From Vibrio mimicus (GTDB lineage Bacteria > Pseudomonadota > Gammaproteobacteria > Enterobacterales > Vibrionaceae): a stretch of 64,000 bases of DNA. The stretch's first letter is position 1; every line of letters begins with the position of its first letter. The notes beneath the pieces were generated by a model. That model was given only the letters and a program-made list of their open reading frames with translations. It was not told the DNA's origin and searched no databases. Below are positions 1 to 7,880 of the stretch, one piece after another. The position numbers were made by a program, and so were the translations under genes. The stretch spans positions 62,001 to 126,000 of the forward strand of contig NZ_CP077425.1 in assembly GCF_019048845.1 (NCBI RefSeq), in the 5' to 3' direction.

Positions 1-1
1 A

Positions 2-514
2 GGTTTACGTTATATGGCTGAACGCATGGAAGAGATGTTGATCACCACCTCTTGTTCAAAGAACTTTGGCTTGTACCGTGAACGTACAGGAGCGGCCATC
101 GTCATTGGTAAAAGCCAGCAGGATGTGACCAATGCTCGTGGAAAAATGCTAACACTCGCGCGCTCCACATACACCATGCCACCTGATCATGGCGCTGCTT
201 TGGTGAAAACCGTGCTTAGAGATGAACAGCTCACCACTATTTGGAAGCAAGAACTGAGCGAAATGCAGCAACGTTTGTTAACTCTGCGCAAAGATTTGTG
301 TAATGAGTTGAGAAATCAACACAATACGAGACAATTCGATTTTATTGAAAGCCATAGAGGGATGTTTACTGTACTCGGGTTTTCGGCTGAACAAATGGGT
401 CGCCTACGTGAAGAGTTCGCGATTTATGGCGTTGCAGATGGGCGGATCAATATCGCCGGTCTGACCGAAAAAGACATTCCTTATGTCGCGAATGCAATTA
501 TTCAAGTGTCGTAA
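2..514 (+). CDS. Aspartate/aromatic aminotransferase, C-terminal part (5' end outside window)
   Basis: This is the 3' end of a class I aminotransferase of the AspC/TyrB family, which moves amino groups between amino acids and 2-oxoacids using PLP in the cytoplasm. The reading frame is open to the left edge and already reads GLRYMAERME before the first ATG at 14, so that ATG is internal and the gene starts outside the window. The motif SCSKNFGLYRER carries the PLP-binding lysine (Lys258 in E. coli AspC). Near the C-terminus, around GMFTVLGFS and DGRINIAGL, are the usual small-domain and substrate-arginine regions. About 170 of roughly 395 residues are present. AspC and TyrB cannot be told apart from this fragment. 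The family call is certain; the exact substrate is not. Confidence 0.93.
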   Translation, partial: GLRYMAERMEEMLITTSCSKNFGLYRERTGAAIVIGKSQQDVTNARGKMLTLARSTYTMPPDHGAALVKTVLRDEQLTTIWKQELSEMQQRLLTLRKDLCNELRNQHNTRQFDFIESHRGMFTVLGFSAEQMGRLREEFAIYGVADGRINIAGLTEKDIPYVANAIIQVS

Positions 515-571
515 ATGAAGATGGCAAACACATACCCAATCAGGAAGGGTGGTATTTGATTAGGTGAAGAG

Positions 572-1264
572 ATGAATCAACCACTGAAATTGTTAGTGTC
601 GTTAATGTTAAGTAGTGGGTTAGTGGCTTGTGCTACGACTCCCGTGCCCAAGGAACCTGAGAAAAAACCGGAAGCTACAGTGCCGGTGCAACCAGTAGAG
701 AAGCCTGTGGTGGAAACGCCAACTGAGGACAACGCTCCTCTAGTGGAAACCTTGCCTGTGCTTGAGCCTGCACACACGTTGGAAACTGAAGTCAAACCCA
801 AGGATGACTTTTCCACGGCAAAACGTACCTCTGATGGCAAAATCATTTTAGGTGAGAAAGAGTGGGCTTATATCCCAGGTTTGAAAGAGAGCTTTAAAGC
901 GCGGATTGATACTGGGGCGACCACCTCTTCAATCAGTGCGGTAGATGTGGTTCCTTTTGAGCGAGATGGCAAAGATTGGGTGAAGTTTCGCATTGAGCAC
1001 GACAATATTCGTAGTGAAGAGTTGAGCTTGCCCGTTGAACGCTGGGTGAAAATTCGTCAATCGAGCACCGATAAGACTCAGCGCCGTGCTGTTGTTGTCG
1101 CATGGATTCAGATTGGGGATTTGAAAGAGCAAACGGAGTTTACTTTAGCAGATCGCACTCATTTGACTTACCCATTATTACTTGGCCGTAGTTTCTTTAA
1201 AGATGTCGCTGTCGTGGATGTTTCACGCCAGTTTATTCAAGACAAACGAACGGACAAAAAATAG
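572..1264 (+). CDS. Lipoprotein with retropepsin-like 'putative zinc protease' domain (PF05618 type)
   Basis: The 230-residue protein begins with a lipoprotein signal (hydrophobic stretch ending LVAC, Cys20), so it is probably anchored in the envelope. A Pro/Glu/Val-rich linker follows (about 22-75). The folded domain at about 85-225 contains FKARIDTGATTSSI and, near the end, PLLLGRSFF. These are the DTGA and hydrophobic-Gly motifs of the RimK-associated aspartic-protease-like family PF05618, which databases call an ATP-dependent zinc protease although the DTGA motif points to an aspartyl protease fold. Activity is not established for most members. It is followed by a terminator and appears monocistronic. 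No ATP-grasp partner is adjacent, so the substrate cannot be guessed. Confidence 0.75.
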   Translation: MNQPLKLLVSLMLSSGLVACATTPVPKEPEKKPEATVPVQPVEKPVVETPTEDNAPLVETLPVLEPAHTLETEVKPKDDFSTAKRTSDGKIILGEKEWAYIPGLKESFKARIDTGATTSSISAVDVVPFERDGKDWVKFRIEHDNIRSEELSLPVERWVKIRQSSTDKTQRRAVVVAWIQIGDLKEQTEFTLADRTHLTYPLLLGRSFFKDVAVVDVSRQFIQDKRTDKK

Positions 1265-1274
1265 AGTGAAATAG

Positions 1275-1304
1275 AAAAGCCAGTGGGAGTCCACTGGCTT
1301 TTTT
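1275..1304 (+). terminator. Intrinsic terminator after the DTGA lipoprotein gene
   Basis: The perfect arms AAAGCCAGTGG and CCACTGGCTTT enclose GAGT and are followed by a T6 run. The left arm is preceded by A4, so the structure may also stop the convergent fruBKA transcript from the right. Confidence 0.85.
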
Positions 1305-1330
1305 GTGAGTAGAGTATGAGTCGGCAGCCA

Positions 1331-3082
1331 CTAAGCCGTTGCGACTTTCGCGGGGGCAGCTTTTTTCACCATGGCATAGCCAAAACCAGTAATCGCAGTA
1401 CCTACAGCAATCGCAACGAGGTAAAGCAATACAGGGCTAATTGCATTGGGGATCAAGAGTACGAAAAGACCACCGTGTGGTGCCATCAGTTTTGCACCAA
1501 ACAACATGGAAAGTGCACCTGTTACCGCTCCACCAGCCATACAAGCGGGGATGACACGCATCGGATCTTTGGCCGCAAATGGAATCGCACCTTCGGAGAT
1601 GAAACACAAACCTAAGACAAAAGATGCTTTGCCGGCTTCACGCTCACCCGCTTCAAATTTATCTTTCGCGATGAAAGTAGCCAGACCCATCCCTAAGGCT
1701 GGAACCATACCTGCTGCCATGATCGCCGCCATTGGCGCATAAGTTTGCGAGGCGAGTAGACCAACACCGAAAGTGTATGCCGCTTTGTTGACTGGGCCAC
1801 CTAAGTCGAAACACATCATCGCACCGAGTACAATGCCCAACAAAACCGCATTCGCGGATCCCATATTATTGAGGAAGCTTGTCATGCCAGACATGATGCT
1901 CGACATTGGGCCACCCACCACATAAATCATCACAAGACCCGTGAATAAGCTCGCGATGAAAGGGATGATCAGGATAGGTTTAAGCGCCGCCATTGATTGA
2001 GGCAGTTGTACTTTATCGGCAATAAATTTTGCACTATAGCCGGCTAGGAAACCCGCCACGATACCGCCAAGGAAACCTGCGCCAGTTGAGCTTGCGAGCA
2101 TACCGCCAATTAAACCGGGTGCTAATCCAGGGCGGTCAGCAATCGAAAAGGCAATGTAACCGGCTAAAACGGGGATCATCAGTGCAAAGGCGGAGCCTCC
2201 CCCGATCTGCATCAAAGCGGCGGCTAAAGTCCCCTCTTGCTTAAAGGCTTCGATACCGAAGACGAAAGAGAGCGCGATGATAAGGCCACCGGCAACCACC
2301 ACTGGAAGCATGTGAGAAACACCTGTCATCAGATGTTTATATACACCTTTCTTCTCTTCCGTTTTTTCGCTCGCACCGCTGTTTACTGAGCTTGTGAAAG
2401 TTTTGGCAAGTGAAAATGCGTTATTCAGTTCTTGAGCGGTTTTCTTTAAAGCCAAACCTGTGCTGGTTTTGTACAGTTTTTTGCCGTGGAAGCGTTCTAA
2501 TGGGACATCAATATCAGCAGCGATGATCACTAAGTCAGCTTGAGCGATCTCTTGATCCGTGAGTTGGTTTTTCGCACCGACAGAGCCTCGTGTTTCGACT
2601 TTGATTTGATGACCTTGACGTACCGCTTCTGCCTCTAGAGCTTCGGCTGCCATGAAGGTATGAGCCACACCCGTTGGACAGGCGGTGATGGCAACGATTC
2701 TTTTCGCTGCAACCTGATTACTTGCAGCTGTAATGGGTTTTGCTGCCTCAGCCTGAGTGACTTGTGCTTGAGTCAGCTCGCTCGCTTGCGCAGCCGCTTG
2801 ATTCAAATATGCGACAGGGTCGGTCGTACAAGCTGAAATCGAGCTTTGATACACTTTTTTACCCACGAAGCGTTGCGTGTCAATGGTGCTGTTGGTGGCG
2901 AGCACGATAAGATCTGCCGCTCGGATTTCATCCTCTGTTAGGGTATGGCCAGCAATCACTGTAGAGTGGCATTCAATGATTGCCTCCCAACCTAAGGTTT
3001 TACAGGCTTGCTGCAATAAACCTGCAGCGATAATGCTGTTAGCAACGCCACTTGGGCATGCGGTTACAATGGCTATTTTCAT
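1331..3082 (-). CDS. fruA: PTS fructose-specific EIIB'BC component
   Basis: FruA is the inner-membrane fructose permease of the phosphotransferase system. It imports fructose and phosphorylates it to fructose 1-phosphate. Two IIB-type domains are visible, each with a P-loop: TACPSGVANS near residue 9 (the B' domain) and ITACPTGVAHTF near residue 137, whose Cys is the expected phosphorylation site. From about residue 240 to the end is the IIC domain with about ten membrane segments, including GPVNKAAYTFGVG. The length (~583) is close to E. coli FruA (563). I start at ATG 3082, two codons inside a GTG, because AAGG lies 8 nt upstream of it but almost touches the GTG. It is last in fruB-fruK-fruA, 18 nt after fruK. 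Confidence 0.95.
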   Translation of the reverse strand: MKIAIVTACPSGVANSIIAAGLLQQACKTLGWEAIIECHSTVIAGHTLTEDEIRAADLIVLATNSTIDTQRFVGKKVYQSSISACTTDPVAYLNQAAAQASELTQAQVTQAEAAKPITAASNQVAAKRIVAITACPTGVAHTFMAAEALEAEAVRQGHQIKVETRGSVGAKNQLTDQEIAQADLVIIAADIDVPLERFHGKKLYKTSTGLALKKTAQELNNAFSLAKTFTSSVNSGASEKTEEKKGVYKHLMTGVSHMLPVVVAGGLIIALSFVFGIEAFKQEGTLAAALMQIGGGSAFALMIPVLAGYIAFSIADRPGLAPGLIGGMLASSTGAGFLGGIVAGFLAGYSAKFIADKVQLPQSMAALKPILIIPFIASLFTGLVMIYVVGGPMSSIMSGMTSFLNNMGSANAVLLGIVLGAMMCFDLGGPVNKAAYTFGVGLLASQTYAPMAAIMAAGMVPALGMGLATFIAKDKFEAGEREAGKASFVLGLCFISEGAIPFAAKDPMRVIPACMAGGAVTGALSMLFGAKLMAPHGGLFVLLIPNAISPVLLYLVAIAVGTAITGFGYAMVKKAAPAKVATA

Positions 3083-3100
3083 ATTCACGACCTTCTGTCC

Positions 3101-4054
3101 TTAGGCACTCATCACAGGATGGAGTGCGGATACTTGCACTTGTTGTTGTAGAGTATTGAGTTGTTCCTTATCACTGATACCCACACCCACTTGCGTTACA
3201 GCAAGTGCGGATAGGGCGGTAGCGAAACGAAGCAGATGTTCTTTTTCCATCTGTTGCATGTGTCCCCAGCAGAGACCAGCAACCAGCGTATCACCAGCAC
3301 CGACTGTGCTGACAACGTGCATTTTGGGTGGTTTAGCATGCAGCCATTCATTGTGATGTAGCCACATAACCCCCGCAGCGCCCATAGAGATAACAATGTT
3401 TTCAATCTCTTTTTGAGCGAGTTCCGCTGCGGCTTGTTGGCAGTCCATTAGGGTTGCCAATTCTCGGCCACACCACTGCGCGAGTTCTTCATCGTTGGGT
3501 TTGATCAACCACGGTTTAGCATCTAGCCCTGCGAGTAATGCCTCGCGGCTACTATCAAACAGCACTTTTTTATTCATGCTGCGTAATTGAGCAATCCAAC
3601 CTGCACAGCGTTGTGGCGAAACCCCTTTTGGTAAGCTGCCTGCGAGAACAAAATAATCATGATCTTGCGCTAAACGCAGTAAGGTGTGTTCAAAGGCTTC
3701 GATATCAGTTTGAGAGACGGAAATGCCAGGGAAGTTAATATCACTGACCTCGCCATTCTGCTCGACCAGTTTGACATTGATGCGTGTGGCTCCCGCGATG
3801 CGGATGAACTCGTCACGCACGCCAAGTTCAGTAAACAGTTGGCAAAACAGCTCTTGGTTATCACGGCCTAGAAAACCTGTGACGGTAACATCAGCCCCCA
3901 GTTCACTCAGCACTTTAGCCACGTTGACGCCTTTTCCGGCGGCATGCAGTGAGCTTTGTTCAACAAGGCTGACCGACCCTACATTTAGCTGCGCCATGCT
4001 GCCGGTTAAATCCAATGCTGGATTTAAGGTAATGGTGACGACTTTATTGTTCAT
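3101..4054 (-). CDS. fruK: 1-phosphofructokinase
   Basis: FruK phosphorylates fructose 1-phosphate to fructose 1,6-bisphosphate in the cytoplasm, linking FruA to glycolysis. It is a PfkB-family kinase: the N-terminal TITLNPALD, the substrate loop HAAGKGVNVAKVL at about 35-47, and the C-terminal STVGAGDTLVAG with the catalytic Asp of the GAGD motif. The frame is open far upstream into fruB, but homology begins at MNNKVVTITLNP. Two adjacent ATGs (4057 and 4054) follow a GAGG; I use 4054, which has the better spacing. The gap to fruB is about 10 nt, so the two are co-transcribed and probably translationally coupled. Confidence 0.94.
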   Translation of the reverse strand: MNNKVVTITLNPALDLTGSMAQLNVGSVSLVEQSSLHAAGKGVNVAKVLSELGADVTVTGFLGRDNQELFCQLFTELGVRDEFIRIAGATRINVKLVEQNGEVSDINFPGISVSQTDIEAFEHTLLRLAQDHDYFVLAGSLPKGVSPQRCAGWIAQLRSMNKKVLFDSSREALLAGLDAKPWLIKPNDEELAQWCGRELATLMDCQQAAAELAQKEIENIVISMGAAGVMWLHHNEWLHAKPPKMHVVSTVGAGDTLVAGLCWGHMQQMEKEHLLRFATALSALAVTQVGVGISDKEQLNTLQQQVQVSALHPVMSA

Positions 4055-4064
4055 CATCTGCACC

Positions 4065-5207
4065 TCAACCTTCACCCAAACCGGCATTAATCGCGGCACC
4101 AATCGCTTGCAGTGCCGCTTCGGCATCTGGGCCTTCTGCACTGAATTGCAACTGATGATTATTTTTCACACCTAAGGCAATCACTTTCATCAAACTTTTT
4201 GCGTTGACTACTTGTCCATCACCATCAAGATTGGAAACCCGAATGCTAGATTCAAATTTCTTCGCTTCGGCGACCAACATCGCGCCTGGGCGGGCGTGCA
4301 AGCCGTGAGTGTTTTTGATGCGAAACACGGCACTATGCTCTGCTTGTGAGGCGGTATCGGTGCTGACTTGTGGTTCTACCTCCGTGAACATGGCAAGGAG
4401 TTGGTTCACATCCGCTTGTAAGAGTTGTTCTTGCTGCTGTTGAAAAACAAGTTGAGAAAGTTTGTTTAACTGGGATTGATGGGCATCATTACACACGGAA
4501 AATGCGATCAGTGCTTTAACCGTTTGTTCTTGGTATTCGCAATGATTTGCGGTGGTTACGATAGACATTCCCGTGCGTTTTACGGCGCGATCACTGGCAA
4601 CTAGCCAAACACCACGGCCCAAGTGGGTAGGGGATTTGGTCACTAACTCTGCAACAAATTCGCTGTCTGCGCAGCCTGTATTTTTCAGTAGTCCACCAGC
4701 GACTGCACTCATTTGTACCATGTCGCTTGCCGGAAATTGCAGTTGGATCAATGAGGCATCAAAATCGGCGCTGAGTTGTGCTTCACCCTTAATAATTGCG
4801 ATGATCTGCTGCGCCGTTTTCGCTTTCTGTAAGGCTTGCTCTACGCCCTCTGCAGATAACACTTTCGTGAGCTGTTTGAGAATGCCTAAGTGTTCATCCG
4901 ATTTTGCCGCAATCCCAATCGCAACATAAACACGGTTGCCATCTCCCCAATCTAAACCTTGTGGAAAATGCATGGCGGTTACACCCGTTTGCTGTACCAA
5001 TTCTCGGGTATCTGTTGTGCCATGAGGAATTGCAATACCATTCCCCAAATAAGTCGAGTGCTGCGCTTCGCGATTGAGCATACCTTGCGCGTAACCTTCA
5101 GCAACGAAACCTTTTGCGGTCAGTGCGTTCGCGAGTCCTTGGATTGCAGCTTGCTTATTGTCGAACTGCTGCTGCAATTGAATATCTTGTGTGGTGAGTT
5201 CCAACAT
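4065..5207 (-). CDS. fruB: PTS fructose EIIA-HPr fusion (diphosphoryl transfer protein)
   Basis: FruB is the cytoplasmic phosphocarrier of the fructose PTS. The N-terminal EIIA domain (about 1-145) has GIAIPHGTTD with the phosphorylated His near 60. A middle linker domain of about 130 residues follows. The C-terminal HPr (FPr) domain, about 292-380, has NTHGLHARPGAMLV with the His accepting phosphate from enzyme I and the conserved Ser region VNAKSLMKV. The length of 380 matches E. coli FruB (376). AAGGGG lies upstream of the ATG. It is the first gene of fruBKA; the operator at 5321-5340 lies 114 nt upstream of the start. Confidence 0.95.
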   Translation of the reverse strand: MLELTTQDIQLQQQFDNKQAAIQGLANALTAKGFVAEGYAQGMLNREAQHSTYLGNGIAIPHGTTDTRELVQQTGVTAMHFPQGLDWGDGNRVYVAIGIAAKSDEHLGILKQLTKVLSAEGVEQALQKAKTAQQIIAIIKGEAQLSADFDASLIQLQFPASDMVQMSAVAGGLLKNTGCADSEFVAELVTKSPTHLGRGVWLVASDRAVKRTGMSIVTTANHCEYQEQTVKALIAFSVCNDAHQSQLNKLSQLVFQQQQEQLLQADVNQLLAMFTEVEPQVSTDTASQAEHSAVFRIKNTHGLHARPGAMLVAEAKKFESSIRVSNLDGDGQVVNAKSLMKVIALGVKNNHQLQFSAEGPDAEAALQAIGAAINAGLGEG

Positions 5208-5320
5208 ACTTAACCCCTTGTTGCCTGCCTATTTTGGCGGGATGCATCCATACCACTGACCTATGAAGTGTAGGTGGCTTTGGATATGTTTAACGGATGC
5301 GATCCGCTCTCTATTTTCTT

Positions 5321-5340
5321 AAGCTGAATCGGTTCAGCTT
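5321..5340 (-). promoter_or_regulatory. FruR/Cra-type operator O1 (fruB side)
   Basis: The 20-bp near-perfect palindrome AAGCTGAATCGGTTCAGCTT lies between the divergent fruB and fruR genes. The core GCTGAATCG-TTCAGC is typical of FruR/Cra sites. It is nearer fruB, so it is the likely control site of fruBKA. A further half-site, ATTCAGC, occurs near 5354-5360. The binding itself is inferred. Confidence 0.75.
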
Positions 5341-5449
5341 TAAGGGCAAAAAAATTCAGCAAAACCCCGAATAATCACGATGATGCTGCTTGTTCCTATT
5401 CTCATTCATGCACCGATTGTTGGTGAGAGTGTGAAGTCTCTATGCTTTT

Positions 5450-5465
5450 GCTGAATCCTTTCAGC
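5450..5465. promoter_or_regulatory. FruR/Cra-type operator O2
   Basis: GCTGAATCCTTTCAGC is a second imperfect copy of the same palindrome. It lies just upstream of O3, about where the -35 region of fruR would be. It is a likely FruR binding site. Confidence 0.7.
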
Positions 5466-5471
5466 TTTAAT

Positions 5472-5494
5472 ACTGAATCGATTCAGCATATAAT
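5472..5494 (+). promoter_or_regulatory. FruR/Cra-type operator O3 overlapping the fruR -10 box
   Basis: CTGAATCGATTCAG (5473-5486) is a perfect palindrome, immediately followed by TATAAT at 5489-5494, a consensus -10 for fruR. The -35 position (5466-5471) is poor. Occupation of O3 should block RNA polymerase, so fruR is probably autoregulated. Confidence 0.65.
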
Positions 5495-5559
5495 TCAACT
5501 CCGAGCAGAGATCAAAAATCGCGTTCTATGATCAGACGCACATAAAACGAGTAGGGATT

Positions 5560-6540
5560 ATGACACTGGATGAAATTGCGAAATTGGCTGGGGTATCGAA
5601 AACCACCGCCAGTTATGTGATCAATGGTAAAGCACAAAAATACCGGATCAGTGAGAAAACTCAGCAAAAAGTGATGGCGGTGGTTGAGCAATACAATTTC
5701 CGGCCGGATCATGCAGCCTCTGCGCTGCGTGCGGGTAACAGCCGCTCCTTTGGTTTGATCATTCCTGATTTAGAGAACACCAGTTATGCGCGATTAGCCA
5801 AACTACTGGAGCAAAATTCGCGACAAGCCGGTTACCAAATCTTGATCGCTTGTTCGGATGATGATCCTGAGATTGAAGTGGCGGCGGCTGAGGCTCTGGT
5901 CTCTCGGCGGATTGATGCCTTGTTTGTTGCTAGCAGTATTCCTAATGCCAGTGATTTCTATCTCAAGCTGCAACAATCAGGAACCCCTGTGATTGCGATA
6001 GACCGAGCGTTGGACGATGAGTATTTCTCTTGCGTGATCAGTGAAGATTTTGGCGCCGCTTTTGAGCTCACTCGCTCAGTATTAAACAAGCAGATCCACA
6101 GTATCGGTTTAGTTGGGGCATTGCCTGAATTGAGCGTGTCTCGAGAGCGTGAGCAAGGCTTTGTCATGGCAGCAAAAGAGTGGGGGCTATCTACGCGGAT
6201 TGGATATGGCGAACACTTTAACCGTGAAGAAGGACGTAAAGTGTTTGCTAAATGGGTGGAAAACCAACAGCTGCCGGATGCAGTAGTGGCCACCTCCTAC
6301 ACACTGTTGGAAGGTATTTTGGATGTCTTGCTTGAGCAGCCAGAATTGATGCAAAAAGTACGTTTAGCCACGTTTGGTGACAACCGGCTACTGGATTTTT
6401 TACCGATGCGTGTGAATTCGCTGCCTCAACAGTTTGAACTAATCGCGGATAGCGCATTGGCTTTAGCACTAAATGCTTCGGCAAAACGGTATCAAACTGG
6501 GGTTGAGCTCATTCCACGTCAATTGAAGGTAAGAAGCTAA
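5560..6540 (+). CDS. fruR: Fructose operon regulator FruR (Cra), LacI family
   Basis: FruR is a DNA-binding protein of the LacI family that senses fructose 1-phosphate and controls the divergent fruBKA operon. The N-terminal helix-turn-helix reads LDEIAKLAGVSKTTASYVINGKA (residues 3-25), closely like E. coli Cra. A hinge (DHAASALRAGNS) and a periplasmic-binding-protein-like effector domain follow. The length of 326 is normal (Cra is 334). Three operator-like palindromes precede it. In V. cholerae, FruR has been reported to help RNA polymerase at the fru promoter when fructose 1-phosphate is present, unlike simple repression; I cite this from memory. Confidence 0.93.
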   Translation: MTLDEIAKLAGVSKTTASYVINGKAQKYRISEKTQQKVMAVVEQYNFRPDHAASALRAGNSRSFGLIIPDLENTSYARLAKLLEQNSRQAGYQILIACSDDDPEIEVAAAEALVSRRIDALFVASSIPNASDFYLKLQQSGTPVIAIDRALDDEYFSCVISEDFGAAFELTRSVLNKQIHSIGLVGALPELSVSREREQGFVMAAKEWGLSTRIGYGEHFNREEGRKVFAKWVENQQLPDAVVATSYTLLEGILDVLLEQPELMQKVRLATFGDNRLLDFLPMRVNSLPQQFELIADSALALALNASAKRYQTGVELIPRQLKVRS

Positions 6541-6739
6541 AATTGCGCTGATAGCAAGGTGATGCCGATGAATGGTTCTGTTCACTTGTTGGCCGTCTTT
6601 GTGGCCAAGCGATGGCATTCATGGTTACGTTTTCATCGAAAAGGATGGGCTTAAGCCTAACTTATCGCAGTCACGCATCGAAATTGCGTGAAATAAAGGT
6701 ATGATGTGCGCCAGTTTTTGTTTCCTCGACAGGAAAGGC

Positions 6740-7879
6740 ATGAAATTTCTGCATACCTCTGACTGGCATCTTGGCCGCCAATTTCATCAAGTTTCCCTCT
6801 TGGCCGATCAGCGCGCCGTACTCGAGCAGTTGATCCACTTTCTGCGCGACAATCCTGTCGATGCGGTGATCGTAGCCGGTGATATTTATGATCGCTCAGT
6901 GCCGCCTACTGCGGCGATTGATCTGCTTGATGAAGTTGTGAGTGTGATATGCGGAGAACTCAACACGCCTTTGCTGATGATCCCCGGTAACCATGATGGT
7001 GCAAAGCGTTTAGGCTTTGCGGCCAAACAGATGAAAAAATCCGGCTTACACATTTTCGCGGATTTTGAACAGATGATGGAGCCTTTGGTGCTCCACTCTG
7101 AGCAAGCGGGTGAAGTGGCTTTTTGGGGCATGCCATACAACGATCCCGAATTGGTGCGCCACTATTATCAAAATGAAATCAACAGCCATGATGCTGCGCA
7201 TCAACTGCTGTGTGAAAAAATCCTCGCTAAAGTGTCATCTTCCCAACGCAATGTTTTGATCAGTCACTGTTTTGTCGATGGAGCGATGGAGTCAGAATCT
7301 GAGCGTCCGTTATCCATTGGGGGATCTGATCGCGTTGATCATCGCCATTTTTTGCCGTTTGATTATGTCGCATTAGGGCACCTGCATCAGCCACAAATGA
7401 AAGGGGTTGAATACATCCGTTATTCGGGTTCTTTAATGAAATACAGTTTTGGGGAGCAGCACCAAAGCAAAGGAGCAACCTTAGTGGAGTTAGATCGCCA
7501 AGGTTTTGTCCGAGCAACAGCAATACCTCTGCAAGCCCCACATCAGATGCGAATTATTGAAGGTGAACTGGAAGCGATTCTCGCGGCAGGTGCAACCGAT
7601 CCGCAGGCTGAGGATTATCTCTTGGTTCGTCTCTTAGATAAGCATGCCATTCTTGACCCAATGGAAAAATTACGCCAAGTCTATCCGAATGTGCTGCATA
7701 TCGAAAAGCCCGGCATGCTGATTGGAATCGATCAGGAGATGGGCAAGGCGCGATTAGCTCGTGGAGAGCTTGATATGTTTCGTGACTTTTTCTTAGAGGC
7801 TAAACGTGAACCGCTAACGGAGCAACAAGAGCAAGTGGTGGTCGAGGTGATCCAACGTTTAAAAACAGAGGGGCAATAA
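6740..7879 (+). CDS. sbcD: Exonuclease SbcCD, nuclease subunit D
   Basis: SbcD is the Mre11-type Mn-dependent phosphoesterase of the SbcCD complex, which cuts DNA hairpins and processes blocked double-strand ends. The start at ATG 6740 follows AGGAAAGGC and gives the standard N-terminus MKFLHTSDWHLGR. Visible metal-binding motifs are DWHLG (D8, H10), AGDIYDR, GNHD, SHCFVDG and GHLHQP. The length of 379 is close to the E. coli enzyme. An in-frame ATG at 6701 lies upstream but adds residues outside the homology. It is followed after 1 nt by sbcC. Confidence 0.95.
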   Translation: MKFLHTSDWHLGRQFHQVSLLADQRAVLEQLIHFLRDNPVDAVIVAGDIYDRSVPPTAAIDLLDEVVSVICGELNTPLLMIPGNHDGAKRLGFAAKQMKKSGLHIFADFEQMMEPLVLHSEQAGEVAFWGMPYNDPELVRHYYQNEINSHDAAHQLLCEKILAKVSSSQRNVLISHCFVDGAMESESERPLSIGGSDRVDHRHFLPFDYVALGHLHQPQMKGVEYIRYSGSLMKYSFGEQHQSKGATLVELDRQGFVRATAIPLQAPHQMRIIEGELEAILAAGATDPQAEDYLLVRLLDKHAILDPMEKLRQVYPNVLHIEKPGMLIGIDQEMGKARLARGELDMFRDFFLEAKREPLTEQQEQVVVEVIQRLKTEGQ

Positions 7880-7880
7880 C

